This document shows positions 1 through 7,669 of a DNA stretch of 64,000 nt, piece after piece. A program made the position numbers and the translations under genes. This DNA comes from Maridesulfovibrio ferrireducens. Its GTDB lineage: Bacteria > Desulfobacterota > Desulfovibrionia > Desulfovibrionales > Desulfovibrionaceae. Position 1 is the stretch's first letter. Each line of letters starts with the position of its first letter. The DNA is taken from the NCBI RefSeq assembly GCF_900101105.1, contig NZ_FNGA01000003.1, forward strand, positions 62,001-126,000, in the 5' to 3' direction. The notes beneath the pieces are model-generated. The model made no database searches and was not told the DNA's origin. It saw nothing but the letters and a program-made list of their open reading frames with translations.

Positions 1-397
1 ATAGCCGCTCTTTTTCATCAAAGTCTTTAAAAAGAACTTCGTTATGGTTTTTGAGGATACCTATAATGTTAGCCTGTAAAGATTTGGCTTTGTTTGTAGG
101 ATAAACTAGCTTTCGCCGACGATCTTCTCGGTCTTCTTTGCGGTAGACCAGTCCTTCTTTTTCAAGATTTTGCAGTGCTCTGGCTGTTGCAGCCCTATCA
201 ATTTGTAGATAATTTGTTAAATCTTCCTGAACAATCCCTTCGTTGCATAGTATTTTCATTAAGAAAGGGATTTTACCTCGTCCTATATCTATTTGAGACA
301 ACGGCCCTGATAGATAGGTCATACTAAGGCGATGTATTATGGATAATCTTCGTCCTGGTGAATTTTGGTCAAACTTTTTTATTTGTTCTAAAGCCAT
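1..397 (-). CDS. MarR-family transcriptional regulator (3' end outside window)
   Basis: The minus-strand frame opens with ATG at 397-395 and runs off the left edge, giving about 132 residues. The translation has a typical MarR winged-helix layout: an N-terminal helix, a recognition region (DLTNYLQIDRAATARALQNL) and a charged wing with EDREDRRRK. MarR proteins bind palindromic DNA as dimers and usually repress themselves and a neighbour. Two tandem palindromes lie just upstream of this start (413-439), which fits autorepression. The iron-compartment operon downstream of 7403 ends at a terminator between the two transcripts, so this is a separate transcription unit. The ligand is unknown. A drug/oxidant sensor or an iron-related regulator are both possible. 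Confidence 0.88.
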   Translation of the reverse strand, partial: MALEQIKKFDQNSPGRRLSIIHRLSMTYLSGPLSQIDIGRGKIPFLMKILCNEGIVQEDLTNYLQIDRAATARALQNLEKEGLVYRKEDREDRRRKLVYPTNKAKSLQANIIGILKNHNEVLFKDFDEKERL

Positions 398-412
398 GGG
401 TACCCCGATTAG

Positions 413-439
413 TTGACAGGTCAATTGTTGACTGGTCAA
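413..439. promoter_or_regulatory. tandem palindromic operator for the MarR gene
   Basis: Two copies of the palindrome TTGAC-nn-GTCAA occur at 413-424 and 428-439, 15 bp apart centre to centre and 16 bp upstream of the MarR start codon. Two perfect 5-bp arms in each copy and the location suggest the regulator's own binding sites. Binding is inferred. Confidence 0.7.
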
Positions 440-563
440 TAAATTTTGCTGCCTTAGTTGTCAAGGAGCTTGATTGTTTTTGGGGGAAGAAGAGGGGAGA
501 TAACGTTTTGTCTTTTATCGATAGAGATGAAACTGGAATGATGTGGTAATAGTTTGAAAGAAA

Positions 564-593
564 AAGGTTTATACTCAAATGAGTGTAAACCTT
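564..593. terminator. bidirectional hairpin terminator
   Basis: A 14-bp stem (564-577 with 580-593, one G-U type pair) has a 2-nt apex. On the minus strand it is followed by a T-rich tract, so it probably ends the operon that runs from 7403 to 615. The region 398-614 holds nothing else besides the MarR operators. Confidence 0.75.
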
Positions 594-614
594 ATTATTT
601 GTGGTTTCAGTTAT

Positions 615-1328
615 TTATGCAGTCTCAACAAGAATAGCTTCGGCTTGATCAGAACGTAAGTGTAGGCGCAAACCTTCATTGCTGAGAATAATTATATGCT
701 CGTTGTGGCTCATGCGGAAATCTTTTGCCGGTTCAACGTTTTCAAGTCTGATATTTATTCCGGGTTTGATTCCGAAGAATGATAATTTTTCCGCAACTCT
801 GGGGCTGCCGAGGATAGATTTTGTTTCAAAGATCTCTCTTTTTCCACAGGTTGCAAGCTGACATTCTTCCTTGCCGCATACTCCCCATACTTTAGCAGCC
901 ATGCCTTCAGTTATATGAGTACTTTTTCCATCCACTACTATGTGGTAATCCATAGAAGGAAGACAGCGGATAAATTCAATATTATCCCCTTCACTTAATC
1001 CTAAAGTTTTAAGGCTGTTTTCCAGACAGGATGCAGCTGTAAGTCCTTCAATGTGGCCTTTTTCGCCTTTTCTCATTTCAAATACCGGAGTTTTATGTCC
1101 GTCATCGTGATGAATAATTATTTTTGAAGCCATTCCGGCAGCAAGCAGGACTTCACCTTTCGGGCCTTTGACTCTTACCGGGCAAAGTATAGAATCTTCA
1201 GACATGATTTTCAGTTCACAGCCTGTGCGCAGCCCCATGCGTTCGAGTCGGTTTTTAAGATTTTCTCTAGTGATAGTTTTCAGAATCAACGGTGTTTCAA
1301 TGGGGGCTTCAGTGAGTGGGGTGGACAT
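615..1328 (-). CDS. triple FeoA-domain protein
   Basis: A 237-residue soluble protein. ATG at 1328 is chosen because GAGG lies 8 nt upstream and the start overlaps the stop of the preceding ATPase gene (TAATG); an in-frame start further upstream would run deep into that gene. It reads as three consecutive FeoA-like SH3 folds, roughly residues 10-75, 85-155 and 165-237. Each has the pattern of a helix with LxxMGL/LGL/FFGI followed by G-x-x-[IL] and a terminal MAxKI/MAAKV/AEAILV strand. FeoA is normally a single 75-85 residue partner of FeoB. Here three copies are fused and placed in an operon of P-type ATPases instead of with FeoB. The middle and third domains carry several Cys (CGKEEC..CGK). 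Role inferred: partner or regulator of the adjacent ATPase. Confidence 0.8.
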   Translation of the reverse strand: MSTPLTEAPIETPLILKTITRENLKNRLERMGLRTGCELKIMSEDSILCPVRVKGPKGEVLLAAGMASKIIIHHDDGHKTPVFEMRKGEKGHIEGLTAASCLENSLKTLGLSEGDNIEFIRCLPSMDYHIVVDGKSTHITEGMAAKVWGVCGKEECQLATCGKREIFETKSILGSPRVAEKLSFFGIKPGINIRLENVEPAKDFRMSHNEHIIILSNEGLRLHLRSDQAEAILVETA

Positions 1329-3457
1329 TATAGCGCCTCGTTTAATGGTTCTTTGGGTTTGGATTCGCAAGGTGAAGATGATGTTTTCAGGGCTGCATAT
1401 CCTAGAATTCCCACTGTGCTTAAATTATGAGCCATTGCCGCTGTCAGTGTCGATATTTTACCGGTTCCGGCCAGAAGAAGTGTGGCGGAATTGATAGCAA
1501 CAGTCGACCACAGGCAGGAGGTGAGAGTGTCGCGGTTATTGATCGCAATAAGTCGGGCTTTTAAAAGAGTTCTCATGTCCTCATCCATCATGACGACTTG
1601 TGCGGATTCGCGCGCAAGGTCGGCCCCTGAGGGCATACATATTCCTACATCCGCACATATTAATGCAGGAGTATCGTTGACTCCGTCTCCTGCGAATCCT
1701 ACTTTTGCACCGCGGTCTTTGAGTCTTTTTACAATGGCGGCTTTGTCTTCGGGCTTAAGTTCCCAGTGGACAGAATCAACGGCGGGAAGTTGTGCTGCAA
1801 GTGCCAATGCTGTCGACCGATGGTCTCCGGTAAGAATTTCGATATGTTTGATTCCAGCGGCTTTGAATCCTGCAAGGGTTTCCGCTGCTTCGGGGCGGAG
1901 TTCATCGCGCATGGCGATGATTCCGATAAGTTTTTCATTCATTGCTACAAATAGAAGGTTTTTACCCTCATCACGTAACTGATGTGCTGTTTCTTTCATG
2001 GATGCGCAGTCTATGAGTTCATCTTCTTCTATAAAGTGCTGGCTTCCGACAAGTATTCTTTTTCCGTCTACATATGCGGAAACACCGTGGGCAACAATAA
2101 AGTCGACTCCGCTTACTTCCGGTAGTGATATGTCGCGGTCCTTCGCTTCTTTAACGACCGCTTTGGCAACGGGGTGGGCATAATGTTCTTCAGCTCCGGC
2201 AGCAATCGAAAGGAGTTCTTTTTCAGAAAAAGCAGGTATAGGCACAATATCGGTAATTTTAAGAATTCCTTGGGTCAGGGTTCCGGTTTTGTCGAAGACA
2301 AGGGTGTCAATGGCTGCTAGATTTTCTAAAGCCTGACCTCCTTTTAGCAGAACTCCTGCCTGACTAGCTGTATACATGCTTGTTCTGGTGGCAATTGGAG
2401 TGGAAAGTTTGATAGCGCACGAGTAGTCAACTGTGAGAACTGCCGCGGCCCGGGCTGCATCGTGTGTGAAAGCATATACTCCCAGACCTAGAGCGAAGGT
2501 GAGCGGAACAAGCCTGTCCGCGAGTTCTGAGGATTTAAGCTGTGTTTTGGATTGCGAACGTAATGATGTTTCCAGAAAACGGTTGATCCGTGCCATACCC
2601 GTTTCGGAGCCGACCTTGTCCGCTCTGATTTTTAGAGTACCTTCTTCAACCACTGTGCCGGAAAGGGTGGCATCACCGGGTTGCAGGTGTATAGGAACAG
2701 ATTCTCCCGTGATGGAGCTTTGATTAACTGATCCGTCACCTTCTACAATGGTTCCTTCCACGGGGATCATTTCTCCGGGACCGCAGACTACAATTTCACC
2801 GACTTGCAGTTCTGTAAAATTAATTTCAATTTCCCGTCCGTCCCGTTCAATCCATATTTTTTCTATTTGTGGCTTGAGGAGCGTTTTTAATAGATCGGTT
2901 GATTTTTGCTCAGACTGGTCTTCAAGGTATTCACCTAAACTAAGCAAAGCTCCTATAGAGTTGGATGTGAAATATTCTCCGCGAAGTAGTGAGAGAGTCT
3001 TTACTGTTCCATCCAGAACTTCAATTTTGACACCGCGGGTGAACAGGGTTTGGATTGCGGTAACAATTCCCGGAATTGCAAGACCCCAGCTTGTAGCCAT
3101 CTGTACGGGGCCGGGAAGTATAGGGATAGCCGCTGCGACCGCTGTTTTAGCTCCAATGTCGAAGAGATCAACGCTGTGACCTTTTTCGTTGCGATTTAAG
3201 AAAGCTTCATTCGGTATTTGTTTAAGTGCCGCAATAATTGATGTTCTGGTAGAATCGGTTCCGTTGTAATCAACGACTATGCAAAATGCGGGACCGTTGA
3301 CTCTTACGGCTGTAACTCCGGAAAGAGATTCCACTCCGGCTTGCAGGTAGTTAAGGTCCAGATCGGGGGCAAGCATCATGATTGAACGCAGTCTTATTCT
3401 ATAGGGAAGTTCGTGGACAATTTCAAAACGGCTGGTCCTGAGCGGCATGCGAGTCAT
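1328..3457 (-). CDS. P1B-type ATPase with SCA membrane motif (FezB-like)
   Basis: A 709-residue heavy-metal P-type ATPase. An HMA-like domain (about residues 8-85) begins with an arginine-containing PYRIRLRS motif where a CxxC would normally be. TGES (about 249), DKTGTLT with the phosphorylated Asp (about 387), an HP motif (HYAHP) and GDGVNDTPAL (about 589) show a complete catalytic cycle. The transmembrane metal motif reads DYSCAIKLSTP (about 344) instead of CPC/SPC. This SCA form together with the R-rich N terminus matches what I recall of the P1B-6 ATPases that build ferrosomes (FezB) in Desulfovibrio magneticus and others. ATG at 3457 overlaps the upstream stop (ATGA) and has AAAGGA before it. 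Likely iron transport into a membrane compartment; the substrate is inferred. Confidence 0.87.
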   Translation of the reverse strand: MTRMPLRTSRFEIVHELPYRIRLRSIMMLAPDLDLNYLQAGVESLSGVTAVRVNGPAFCIVVDYNGTDSTRTSIIAALKQIPNEAFLNRNEKGHSVDLFDIGAKTAVAAAIPILPGPVQMATSWGLAIPGIVTAIQTLFTRGVKIEVLDGTVKTLSLLRGEYFTSNSIGALLSLGEYLEDQSEQKSTDLLKTLLKPQIEKIWIERDGREIEINFTELQVGEIVVCGPGEMIPVEGTIVEGDGSVNQSSITGESVPIHLQPGDATLSGTVVEEGTLKIRADKVGSETGMARINRFLETSLRSQSKTQLKSSELADRLVPLTFALGLGVYAFTHDAARAAAVLTVDYSCAIKLSTPIATRTSMYTASQAGVLLKGGQALENLAAIDTLVFDKTGTLTQGILKITDIVPIPAFSEKELLSIAAGAEEHYAHPVAKAVVKEAKDRDISLPEVSGVDFIVAHGVSAYVDGKRILVGSQHFIEEDELIDCASMKETAHQLRDEGKNLLFVAMNEKLIGIIAMRDELRPEAAETLAGFKAAGIKHIEILTGDHRSTALALAAQLPAVDSVHWELKPEDKAAIVKRLKDRGAKVGFAGDGVNDTPALICADVGICMPSGADLARESAQVVMMDEDMRTLLKARLIAINNRDTLTSCLWSTVAINSATLLLAGTGKISTLTAAMAHNLSTVGILGYAALKTSSSPCESKPKEPLNEAL

Positions 3458-3705
3458 TTTGTAATCCTTTTGGGAGTTTTATAGGCCGCGCAATGCATTA
3501 TTGTGAATCCCACAAAAGCAACAGAGGCCCAGATGTGCAAGGGCTTGGCTCCTTTGAATTTTAGAATGCCGGATGTGAAGGTTACTCCCAGTGAAGCAAC
3601 CATTCCGACTTTAGCGGCCGTTTTGGATAGATTCGGTTCCAGAGGACAGCTATCTCCGCATGGGCGCTTTTTGATTTTCTTAATTTTTGCAGGTGTTGTG
3701 TTCAT
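3454..3705 (-). CDS. small two-helix membrane protein in the ATPase operon
   Basis: About 83 residues. A Lys-rich N terminus with a CGDSC pair is followed by two hydrophobic helices (VGMVASLGVTFTSGILKF and LHIWASVAFVGFTIMHC). The second helix has two His 15 residues apart, as in small b-heme membrane modules, so heme or metal binding is conceivable. I place the start at 3705 (MNTTP), not 3714, because GGAA is correctly spaced for it and a strong hairpin ends only 4 nt before 3714. Its stop overlaps the ATPase start, so the two are translationally coupled. No family assigned. Confidence 0.7.
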   Translation of the reverse strand: MNTTPAKIKKIKKRPCGDSCPLEPNLSKTAAKVGMVASLGVTFTSGILKFKGAKPLHIWASVAFVGFTIMHCAAYKTPKRITK

Positions 3706-3718
3706 GATTTCCATTGTT

Positions 3719-3751
3719 CTTTCGGGTTCCGCTTTAAGCGGAACCCGAAAG
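3719..3751. other. perfect 16-bp intercistronic hairpin
   Basis: Perfect inverted repeat (arms 3719-3734 and 3736-3751, single central base). On the transcribed minus strand no U tract follows, so it is not a canonical terminator of the operon. It may set the ratio of upstream to downstream products by stabilising or processing the mRNA. Confidence 0.7.
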
Positions 3752-3768
3752 TTTATAATATATTTATA

Positions 3769-4131
3769 CTATTTAGATTGGCTGACTTCAGCTTTAATGT
3801 CCTGAATTTTTTCCTTTGCTTCTTCAATTCCACCTTGGATAGCAGTCCATATCCGCACTGATCCTGAAACTACTGCTTTCTGTACCTTGGGATTTGAGGC
3901 AACAAGAGCGACTCCTGCTCCGATCGCAATCCCTTTAAGGTAGCGGGAATCCGTGACGTTTACCCAGCTTTTCAGGCGGGAGGGTGCATTTTCAGCCTGA
4001 ATTGGTTGAACGGGCTGAATCTGCTGAACTGGCTGCTGAGCAGGCTGAACAGGAACAACCTGATTGGGGTAAGCTGTCAGAGGCGGGGCTTGATAATAGT
4101 ATGTGTAATCGCTGTTGTAATCTTGACTCAT
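3769..4131 (-). CDS. proline/glutamine-rich protein with glycine-rich membrane element
   Basis: 120 residues. The first 45 are Tyr/Pro/Gln/Val-rich (repeated QPVQ, QPIQ). Then comes a short hydrophobic segment (about 67-85, LKGIAIGAGVALVASNP) and an amphipathic, charged C-terminal helix (about 95-120). The hydrophobic core matches that of the preceding 244-residue protein (KG-x-x-IGAG-x-x-x-V-x-S), so the two are paralogues. Start ATG overlaps the upstream stop (TAATG). Proteins of this shape suit a structural or lipid-associated role at a membrane compartment. Function unknown; the role in iron-compartment building is inferred from the operon. Confidence 0.75.
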   Translation of the reverse strand: MSQDYNSDYTYYYQAPPLTAYPNQVVPVQPAQQPVQQIQPVQPIQAENAPSRLKSWVNVTDSRYLKGIAIGAGVALVASNPKVQKAVVSGSVRIWTAIQGGIEEAKEKIQDIKAEVSQSK

Positions 4132-4865
4132 TAGACTGTTCCTTTATCTTCTTTGGTTTTAGCTGTTTGTGCTGCTTTGTATTCTTGTTCTGCTTTGAGA
4201 TCTTCTTGTTTTTCCAGTTCTTCAGCGGACATTTCTTCGGATTTTCCGAAGATACTGCCTACGCCTGAAGTGAAGACGGATCTGACTGTTTCGCTTGTGC
4301 ATACAAAGGTAATTCCCGCTCCAACAAGCAGCCCTTTCCAAAAACTGTCATCAATGCCGTTGAAAAAGTTGAGAAAGCTTGAAGGGTCAGCGTTGCCGTC
4401 AGCGGTATCTTTAACCAGATTTACAAATTGTTTGATTTGCTCGTCTGCTGCGGGAGGGGTGGAAAGTGGAACCTGTTGCTGAATAGGTTGCTGGTAGGGC
4501 TGTTGAATAGGCTGAGCATACATTGGCTGCTGGTATACGGGCTGTCCATAAACAGGCTGCTGAATAGGTTGTCCGTAGACAGGTTGCTGGATCGGCTGTG
4601 TGTAAACAGGCTGCTGGATTGGTTGTCCATAGACTGGCTGTGCGTAGACAGGGTTATAAATTGGTTGTCCCTGAATATCTGTCTGAGCATATCCGGTTGA
4701 TACAGGAGCTCCCTGATAAGGATCACCGGGCATAGTGTAGGAATAATGAGGCTGTCCCATGTCCGGTCCCATTACCGGCTGTGCGGTGTAGGGCTGCTGT
4801 GGAATGGTTGTTTCTTCATGTGAATGCTGATCCGGTGCCGGCTGAATAGTCTGTTCTGTAGTCAT
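4131..4865 (-). CDS. Y/Q/P-repeat protein with glycine-rich membrane element
   Basis: 244 residues, start ATG with AGGAG 6 nt upstream. Residues about 50-135 are a low-complexity array of 9-residue units of the form Y-x-QPIQQPV, largely uncharged and probably disordered or self-associating. Residues about 155-195 hold a helix and a hydrophobic GLLVGAGITFV segment, followed by an acidic/lysine-rich coiled C terminus (EELEKQEDLKAEQEYKAAQ). It shares the KG-x-x-[IV]GAG motif with the next gene. The repeats and single weak membrane segment suggest a scaffold or coat protein for a membrane body. No named family recognised. Confidence 0.75.
   Translation of the reverse strand: MTTEQTIQPAPDQHSHEETTIPQQPYTAQPVMGPDMGQPHYSYTMPGDPYQGAPVSTGYAQTDIQGQPIYNPVYAQPVYGQPIQQPVYTQPIQQPVYGQPIQQPVYGQPVYQQPMYAQPIQQPYQQPIQQQVPLSTPPAADEQIKQFVNLVKDTADGNADPSSFLNFFNGIDDSFWKGLLVGAGITFVCTSETVRSVFTSGVGSIFGKSEEMSAEELEKQEDLKAEQEYKAAQTAKTKEDKGTV
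4490..4660. repeat. 27-bp imperfect coding tandem repeat
   Basis: Imperfect 27-bp units alternating GGCTGCTGAAT and GGTTGTCC-like blocks encode the 9-residue Q/P repeats of the protein at 4131-4865. Such arrays expand and contract readily, so length may vary between strains. Confidence 0.7.
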
Positions 4866-4909
4866 TGTTTTCTCCTGTTTTATTCTTTTAATTATTTTTA
4901 ATATGAGGC

Positions 4910-5218
4910 TTAGTTCATCAGTTTTCCGTAAAGACCGGTGATAATCTCAACCTTTTTACTTTTGTCTTTTCCCTGAATCAGTTCTTCAATGATTTCAGGA
5001 GATATTTCTTCTGTATCGTATTCGATGACCACAGACCTCGCGGTCATATTCACTCTTGCGGCAAGAATTGCTTTTGGTAGTTCCCGATGTTCTTTCATGG
5101 CTGCTAATGCCGCAGGTTTGGTAAGAATCATCGGGCTGAATTTCACCCTTATGCGACCCGGAACGTGGTGAGCCACATCCAGATAGTTTTCGAGATCAAT
5201 CAGCTTATGAAAGTTCAT
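4910..5218 (-). CDS. small HMA-like protein with PGRIRVKF motif
   Basis: 102 residues, soluble. The N-terminal half contains HHVPGRIRVKF, the same arginine motif that opens the neighbouring ATPase (HSIPGRIRLKI), followed by a beta-alpha-beta pattern ending in RSVVIEYDTEEISPEIIEEL. This is an HMA-type ferredoxin-like fold without the usual CxxC, so it probably does not bind soft metals through cysteines. The start lies 14 nt inside the end of the upstream ATPase gene, with AGGA before it. Stand-alone R-rich HMA proteins accompany ferrosome ATPases as I recall. A docking or regulatory partner for the ATPases is inferred. Confidence 0.78.
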   Translation of the reverse strand: MNFHKLIDLENYLDVAHHVPGRIRVKFSPMILTKPAALAAMKEHRELPKAILAARVNMTARSVVIEYDTEEISPEIIEELIQGKDKSKKVEIITGLYGKLMN

Positions 5219-7403
5219 TCGTTTTTCCTGCTTCGATCATTAATGGTTTGGGGGAGTGGGTCAGAAGTCTTGAAGAGTTGGCAATAACTCCCATTGTGTG
5301 AGCTATATGGAGGAATCCAGCCATGACTGGAGTAAGTACTCCGCTGGCTCCCATGATAACTCCGACTATGTTTGAGCCTGTTGCCAGCCAGAAGTTTTGG
5401 TAAGCAATTTTTACTGTGTCGCGGCTGAGTTGATGCACAAAGGTCAGCCCATTCAAATCGTCATTAACAAGAGTTATATCCGCGGCCTCAACTGCTACTT
5501 CGGCGCCTCCAGTTCCCATGGCTATTCCTACATCCGCCTGTGCGAGTGCCAGCGCGTCATTTATACCGTCTCCGACCATCAGCACTTTTTTGTTTTTATC
5601 TTGAAGGGTGCGCACCAATGTTGCTTTTTCTTCGGGCATGGCTGAGGCATGTATTTCCGGTATGTGTAGAACTTTTGCTAAGTGTTCGGCTGTTGCTGGT
5701 TCGTCTCCGGTAACAAGAACAGTCTTTTCAATCCCATTCGCCCTTAAGGATTTAAGAGCAGCCGCCGCCTCGGGTCTGATTGTATTTGCAAAAGCCATAA
5801 TACCGACAGGTTCTCTATCTTTAACAACGTAAATGACAGTCAGCCCTTTGCGTTTAAGAGTAGAAACATGGCTGCTCAGTTTGCCGATGCGTACATCAAA
5901 TTGTTCTGTGAGTTTTTTGTTACCGACCAATATTTCAGTTGAAGCTCCGACAGCAGAGGGCAGTTCTGCCCGCATTCCTTTACCTAGGAAATATTCGCAG
6001 ACGGTATGAGTCAGGGGAGATATGTTTCTTTTTTGCGCAGCACTCTTGATTGCCTGAGCAAGCGGATGGTGGTTGTGAGTTTCGACTGAAAGAGCATAAT
6101 TTAGAATTTCATCTTCGGAAGTGCCTTTGACCGCATAAATATGTTCAAGGGAAGGTTCGTTTCCGGTAAGGGTTCCGGTTTTGTCAAAGCAGGCAATTTC
6201 GCAATGTCCCACTTCTTCAAGATACCTTCCTCCTTTGATGAGAATATTGTGTCTTGCCGCAGTATTGATGGCTGCGCTGATAGGAGTTGAAGCTGATAGT
6301 ACGGTGGCGCATGGACAGGCCATGACCAGAAGCACTGTGAATGCTCTCCACGGGCTGGCGGTCAGCAGCAAGGTGCCGATAGTCGCTCCCAGACCTATTT
6401 TGACCAAACGTACTGAAAGTTTGTCTGCTACTAATTCAATGTCGGTTTTATTTTCAAGTGAATCTTCTACTTTATGAAGGATTCTAGCGAGATAAGTGCT
6501 GTCTCCAACTTCTTCTGCTTTGACGTAGATGACGCCTTCACGCACGAACGTTCCGGCGAAAACTTTGTCCTCGGCTTTTTTGTGTATAAAGTCGGCTCTT
6601 CCAGTAATCGGGGCTTCGTTTATTAATCCCTGACCATCCACAATAAGCCCGTCAATGCAGATCTTTTCTCCGGTGTGCAGGACAACCACATCTCCTTTTT
6701 GAAGTTGATTTATTTCAACTTCAACTTCCACCTCGTCTTTCAGCACAAAAGTGTGATGTGAAGTTTTATCAAGAATGCCTGAAATAGCACGGCGGGAACG
6801 CTCTGTAATCCAGGCGGTCAGAAGTTCTGCTCCGGCATTGATCCAAAGTATTTCAAAGGCAGTCATTGCTTCTCCGGCCACAACCGCAGCAATAATGCCG
6901 CCGGCAAGAATACCTTCAAGTCCGAATTTTCTGTCTTTGATTTTTTTGAATGCTTCTTTTACCAGCGGGGCGGCCGCAAAGATCGTGATAAATCCCAGAG
7001 GACTTAAAAGCGTTTGAGCAATGGTCAATCCCAGTAGGGATTCGCTTATTAATACAGCTCCACCTACTGCTGAGATGAAGGAGAAAGATCTTAAAGCACT
7101 CCGGACTTCGGGGCAGTAAGCTTTTTCTTTGCTATTTACTGAGCAATTATTTTTGTGATTAATTCCAAGGAGATCATGAATGGTTCTGGTTAGCAGTTCC
7201 GGAGAAAGAACGTGGTCATTGTAGTTTATAATTAAACAGGAACATTTTTTGTTGATTCTTGTGTGGTTGACACCTGCAAGATTTTCAAGATTCTTTTCAA
7301 GAGAACTGGAAAGTAGATGGTTATTTTTCAGAATCGAAATTTTCAGTCGGATTCTTCCCGGTATCGAGTGTTGTACTTTTGTCTTATTGTGTCTTGTTTT
7401 CAC
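5205..7403 (-). CDS. second heavy-metal P-type ATPase, CPC motif, unusual TGR loop
   Basis: 732 residues. GTG at 7403 is the start (AGGA about 9 nt upstream). An HMA-like N terminus carries the PGRIRLK motif and no CxxC. The transmembrane motif is ACPCATVLSASTP (about 362), the phosphorylation loop DKTGTLTGNEP (about 404), the HP motif HNHHP, and the hinge GDGINDALAL. The actuator loop that normally reads TGES reads TGRADF (about 264): the catalytic Glu that activates water for dephosphorylation is replaced by Arg (codon AGA). It is the first gene of the operon, downstream of a Fur-box-like site. It could be a regulatory or impaired pump, or use another acid. Metal substrate unknown; iron is inferred from context. 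Confidence 0.87.
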   Translation of the reverse strand: MKTRHNKTKVQHSIPGRIRLKISILKNNHLLSSSLEKNLENLAGVNHTRINKKCSCLIINYNDHVLSPELLTRTIHDLLGINHKNNCSVNSKEKAYCPEVRSALRSFSFISAVGGAVLISESLLGLTIAQTLLSPLGFITIFAAAPLVKEAFKKIKDRKFGLEGILAGGIIAAVVAGEAMTAFEILWINAGAELLTAWITERSRRAISGILDKTSHHTFVLKDEVEVEVEINQLQKGDVVVLHTGEKICIDGLIVDGQGLINEAPITGRADFIHKKAEDKVFAGTFVREGVIYVKAEEVGDSTYLARILHKVEDSLENKTDIELVADKLSVRLVKIGLGATIGTLLLTASPWRAFTVLLVMACPCATVLSASTPISAAINTAARHNILIKGGRYLEEVGHCEIACFDKTGTLTGNEPSLEHIYAVKGTSEDEILNYALSVETHNHHPLAQAIKSAAQKRNISPLTHTVCEYFLGKGMRAELPSAVGASTEILVGNKKLTEQFDVRIGKLSSHVSTLKRKGLTVIYVVKDREPVGIMAFANTIRPEAAAALKSLRANGIEKTVLVTGDEPATAEHLAKVLHIPEIHASAMPEEKATLVRTLQDKNKKVLMVGDGINDALALAQADVGIAMGTGGAEVAVEAADITLVNDDLNGLTFVHQLSRDTVKIAYQNFWLATGSNIVGVIMGASGVLTPVMAGFLHIAHTMGVIANSSRLLTHSPKPLMIEAGKTNELS

Positions 7404-7455
7404 TTGTCAGGTCCTGTTTTCAGTCGGAAAAAATCTGACTGCCCTTGTTTGAGAT

Positions 7456-7470
7456 TGAAAATGAAACTCA
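7456..7470 (-). promoter_or_regulatory. Fur-box-like site upstream of the ATPase operon
   Basis: The 15-mer TGAAAATGAAACTCA resembles the 7-1-7 Fur box and is nearly the same as sites before the fur-like gene (8167-8181) and feoA (10169-10183). It lies 53 bp upstream of the GTG start at 7403 and just downstream of a promoter-like pair on the minus strand. Confidence 0.6.
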
Positions 7471-7485
7471 ACTTCACAGAAGGGC

Positions 7486-7514
7486 TAGATACAAATACAG
7501 AATCTCTTTGTCAA
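7486..7514 (-). promoter_or_regulatory. candidate sigma-70 promoter of the ATPase operon
   Basis: On the minus strand TTGACA (7514-7509) is separated by 17 nt from TATCTA (7491-7486). The Fur-box-like element follows just beyond the predicted start point, which suits iron-dependent repression. Confidence 0.5.
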
Positions 7515-7626
7515 CGATAAATTTATTTTTAATACAACAAAGCTTTTTTAATTTTAGATAAGTAAGGAGGCTGGTTAGTCTTGAGGATAGGTGGCTTTAT
7601 TCGGATTTTAAAGAGAGGGAATGAGT

Positions 7627-7666
7627 AAACCTGCGCTGATTGGAATTTCAAACGCAGGTTTTTTTA
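7627..7666 (+). terminator. plus-strand hairpin terminator of unknown transcript
   Basis: Stem AAACCTGCG (7627-7635) pairs with CGCAGGTTT (7653-7661), followed by a T run on the plus strand. No plus-strand gene ends here, so it either ends an unannotated RNA transcribed from the 7404-7620 gap or is used weakly by the minus gene at 7670. The gap holds no other gene. Confidence 0.6.
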
Positions 7667-7669
7667 TAT

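Noticed and set aside
358-578. Open frames on both strands across the MarR promoter
   Set aside because: They overlap the MarR start, the tandem operators and the terminator, have no ribosome binding site and no recognisable domain.
1482-3179. Plus-strand frames opposite the SCA-type ATPase
   Set aside because: They mirror the ATPase codons, with Ser/Pro/Arg-rich composition typical of antisense shadows.
4490-4660. CRISPR-like array
   Set aside because: The units are contiguous 27-bp coding repeats with no unique spacers, and they encode the in-frame Q/P repeats.
4428-4726. Leu/Asn-rich frames in the Q/P repeat region
   Set aside because: These are shadows of the 27-bp coding repeat in other frames.
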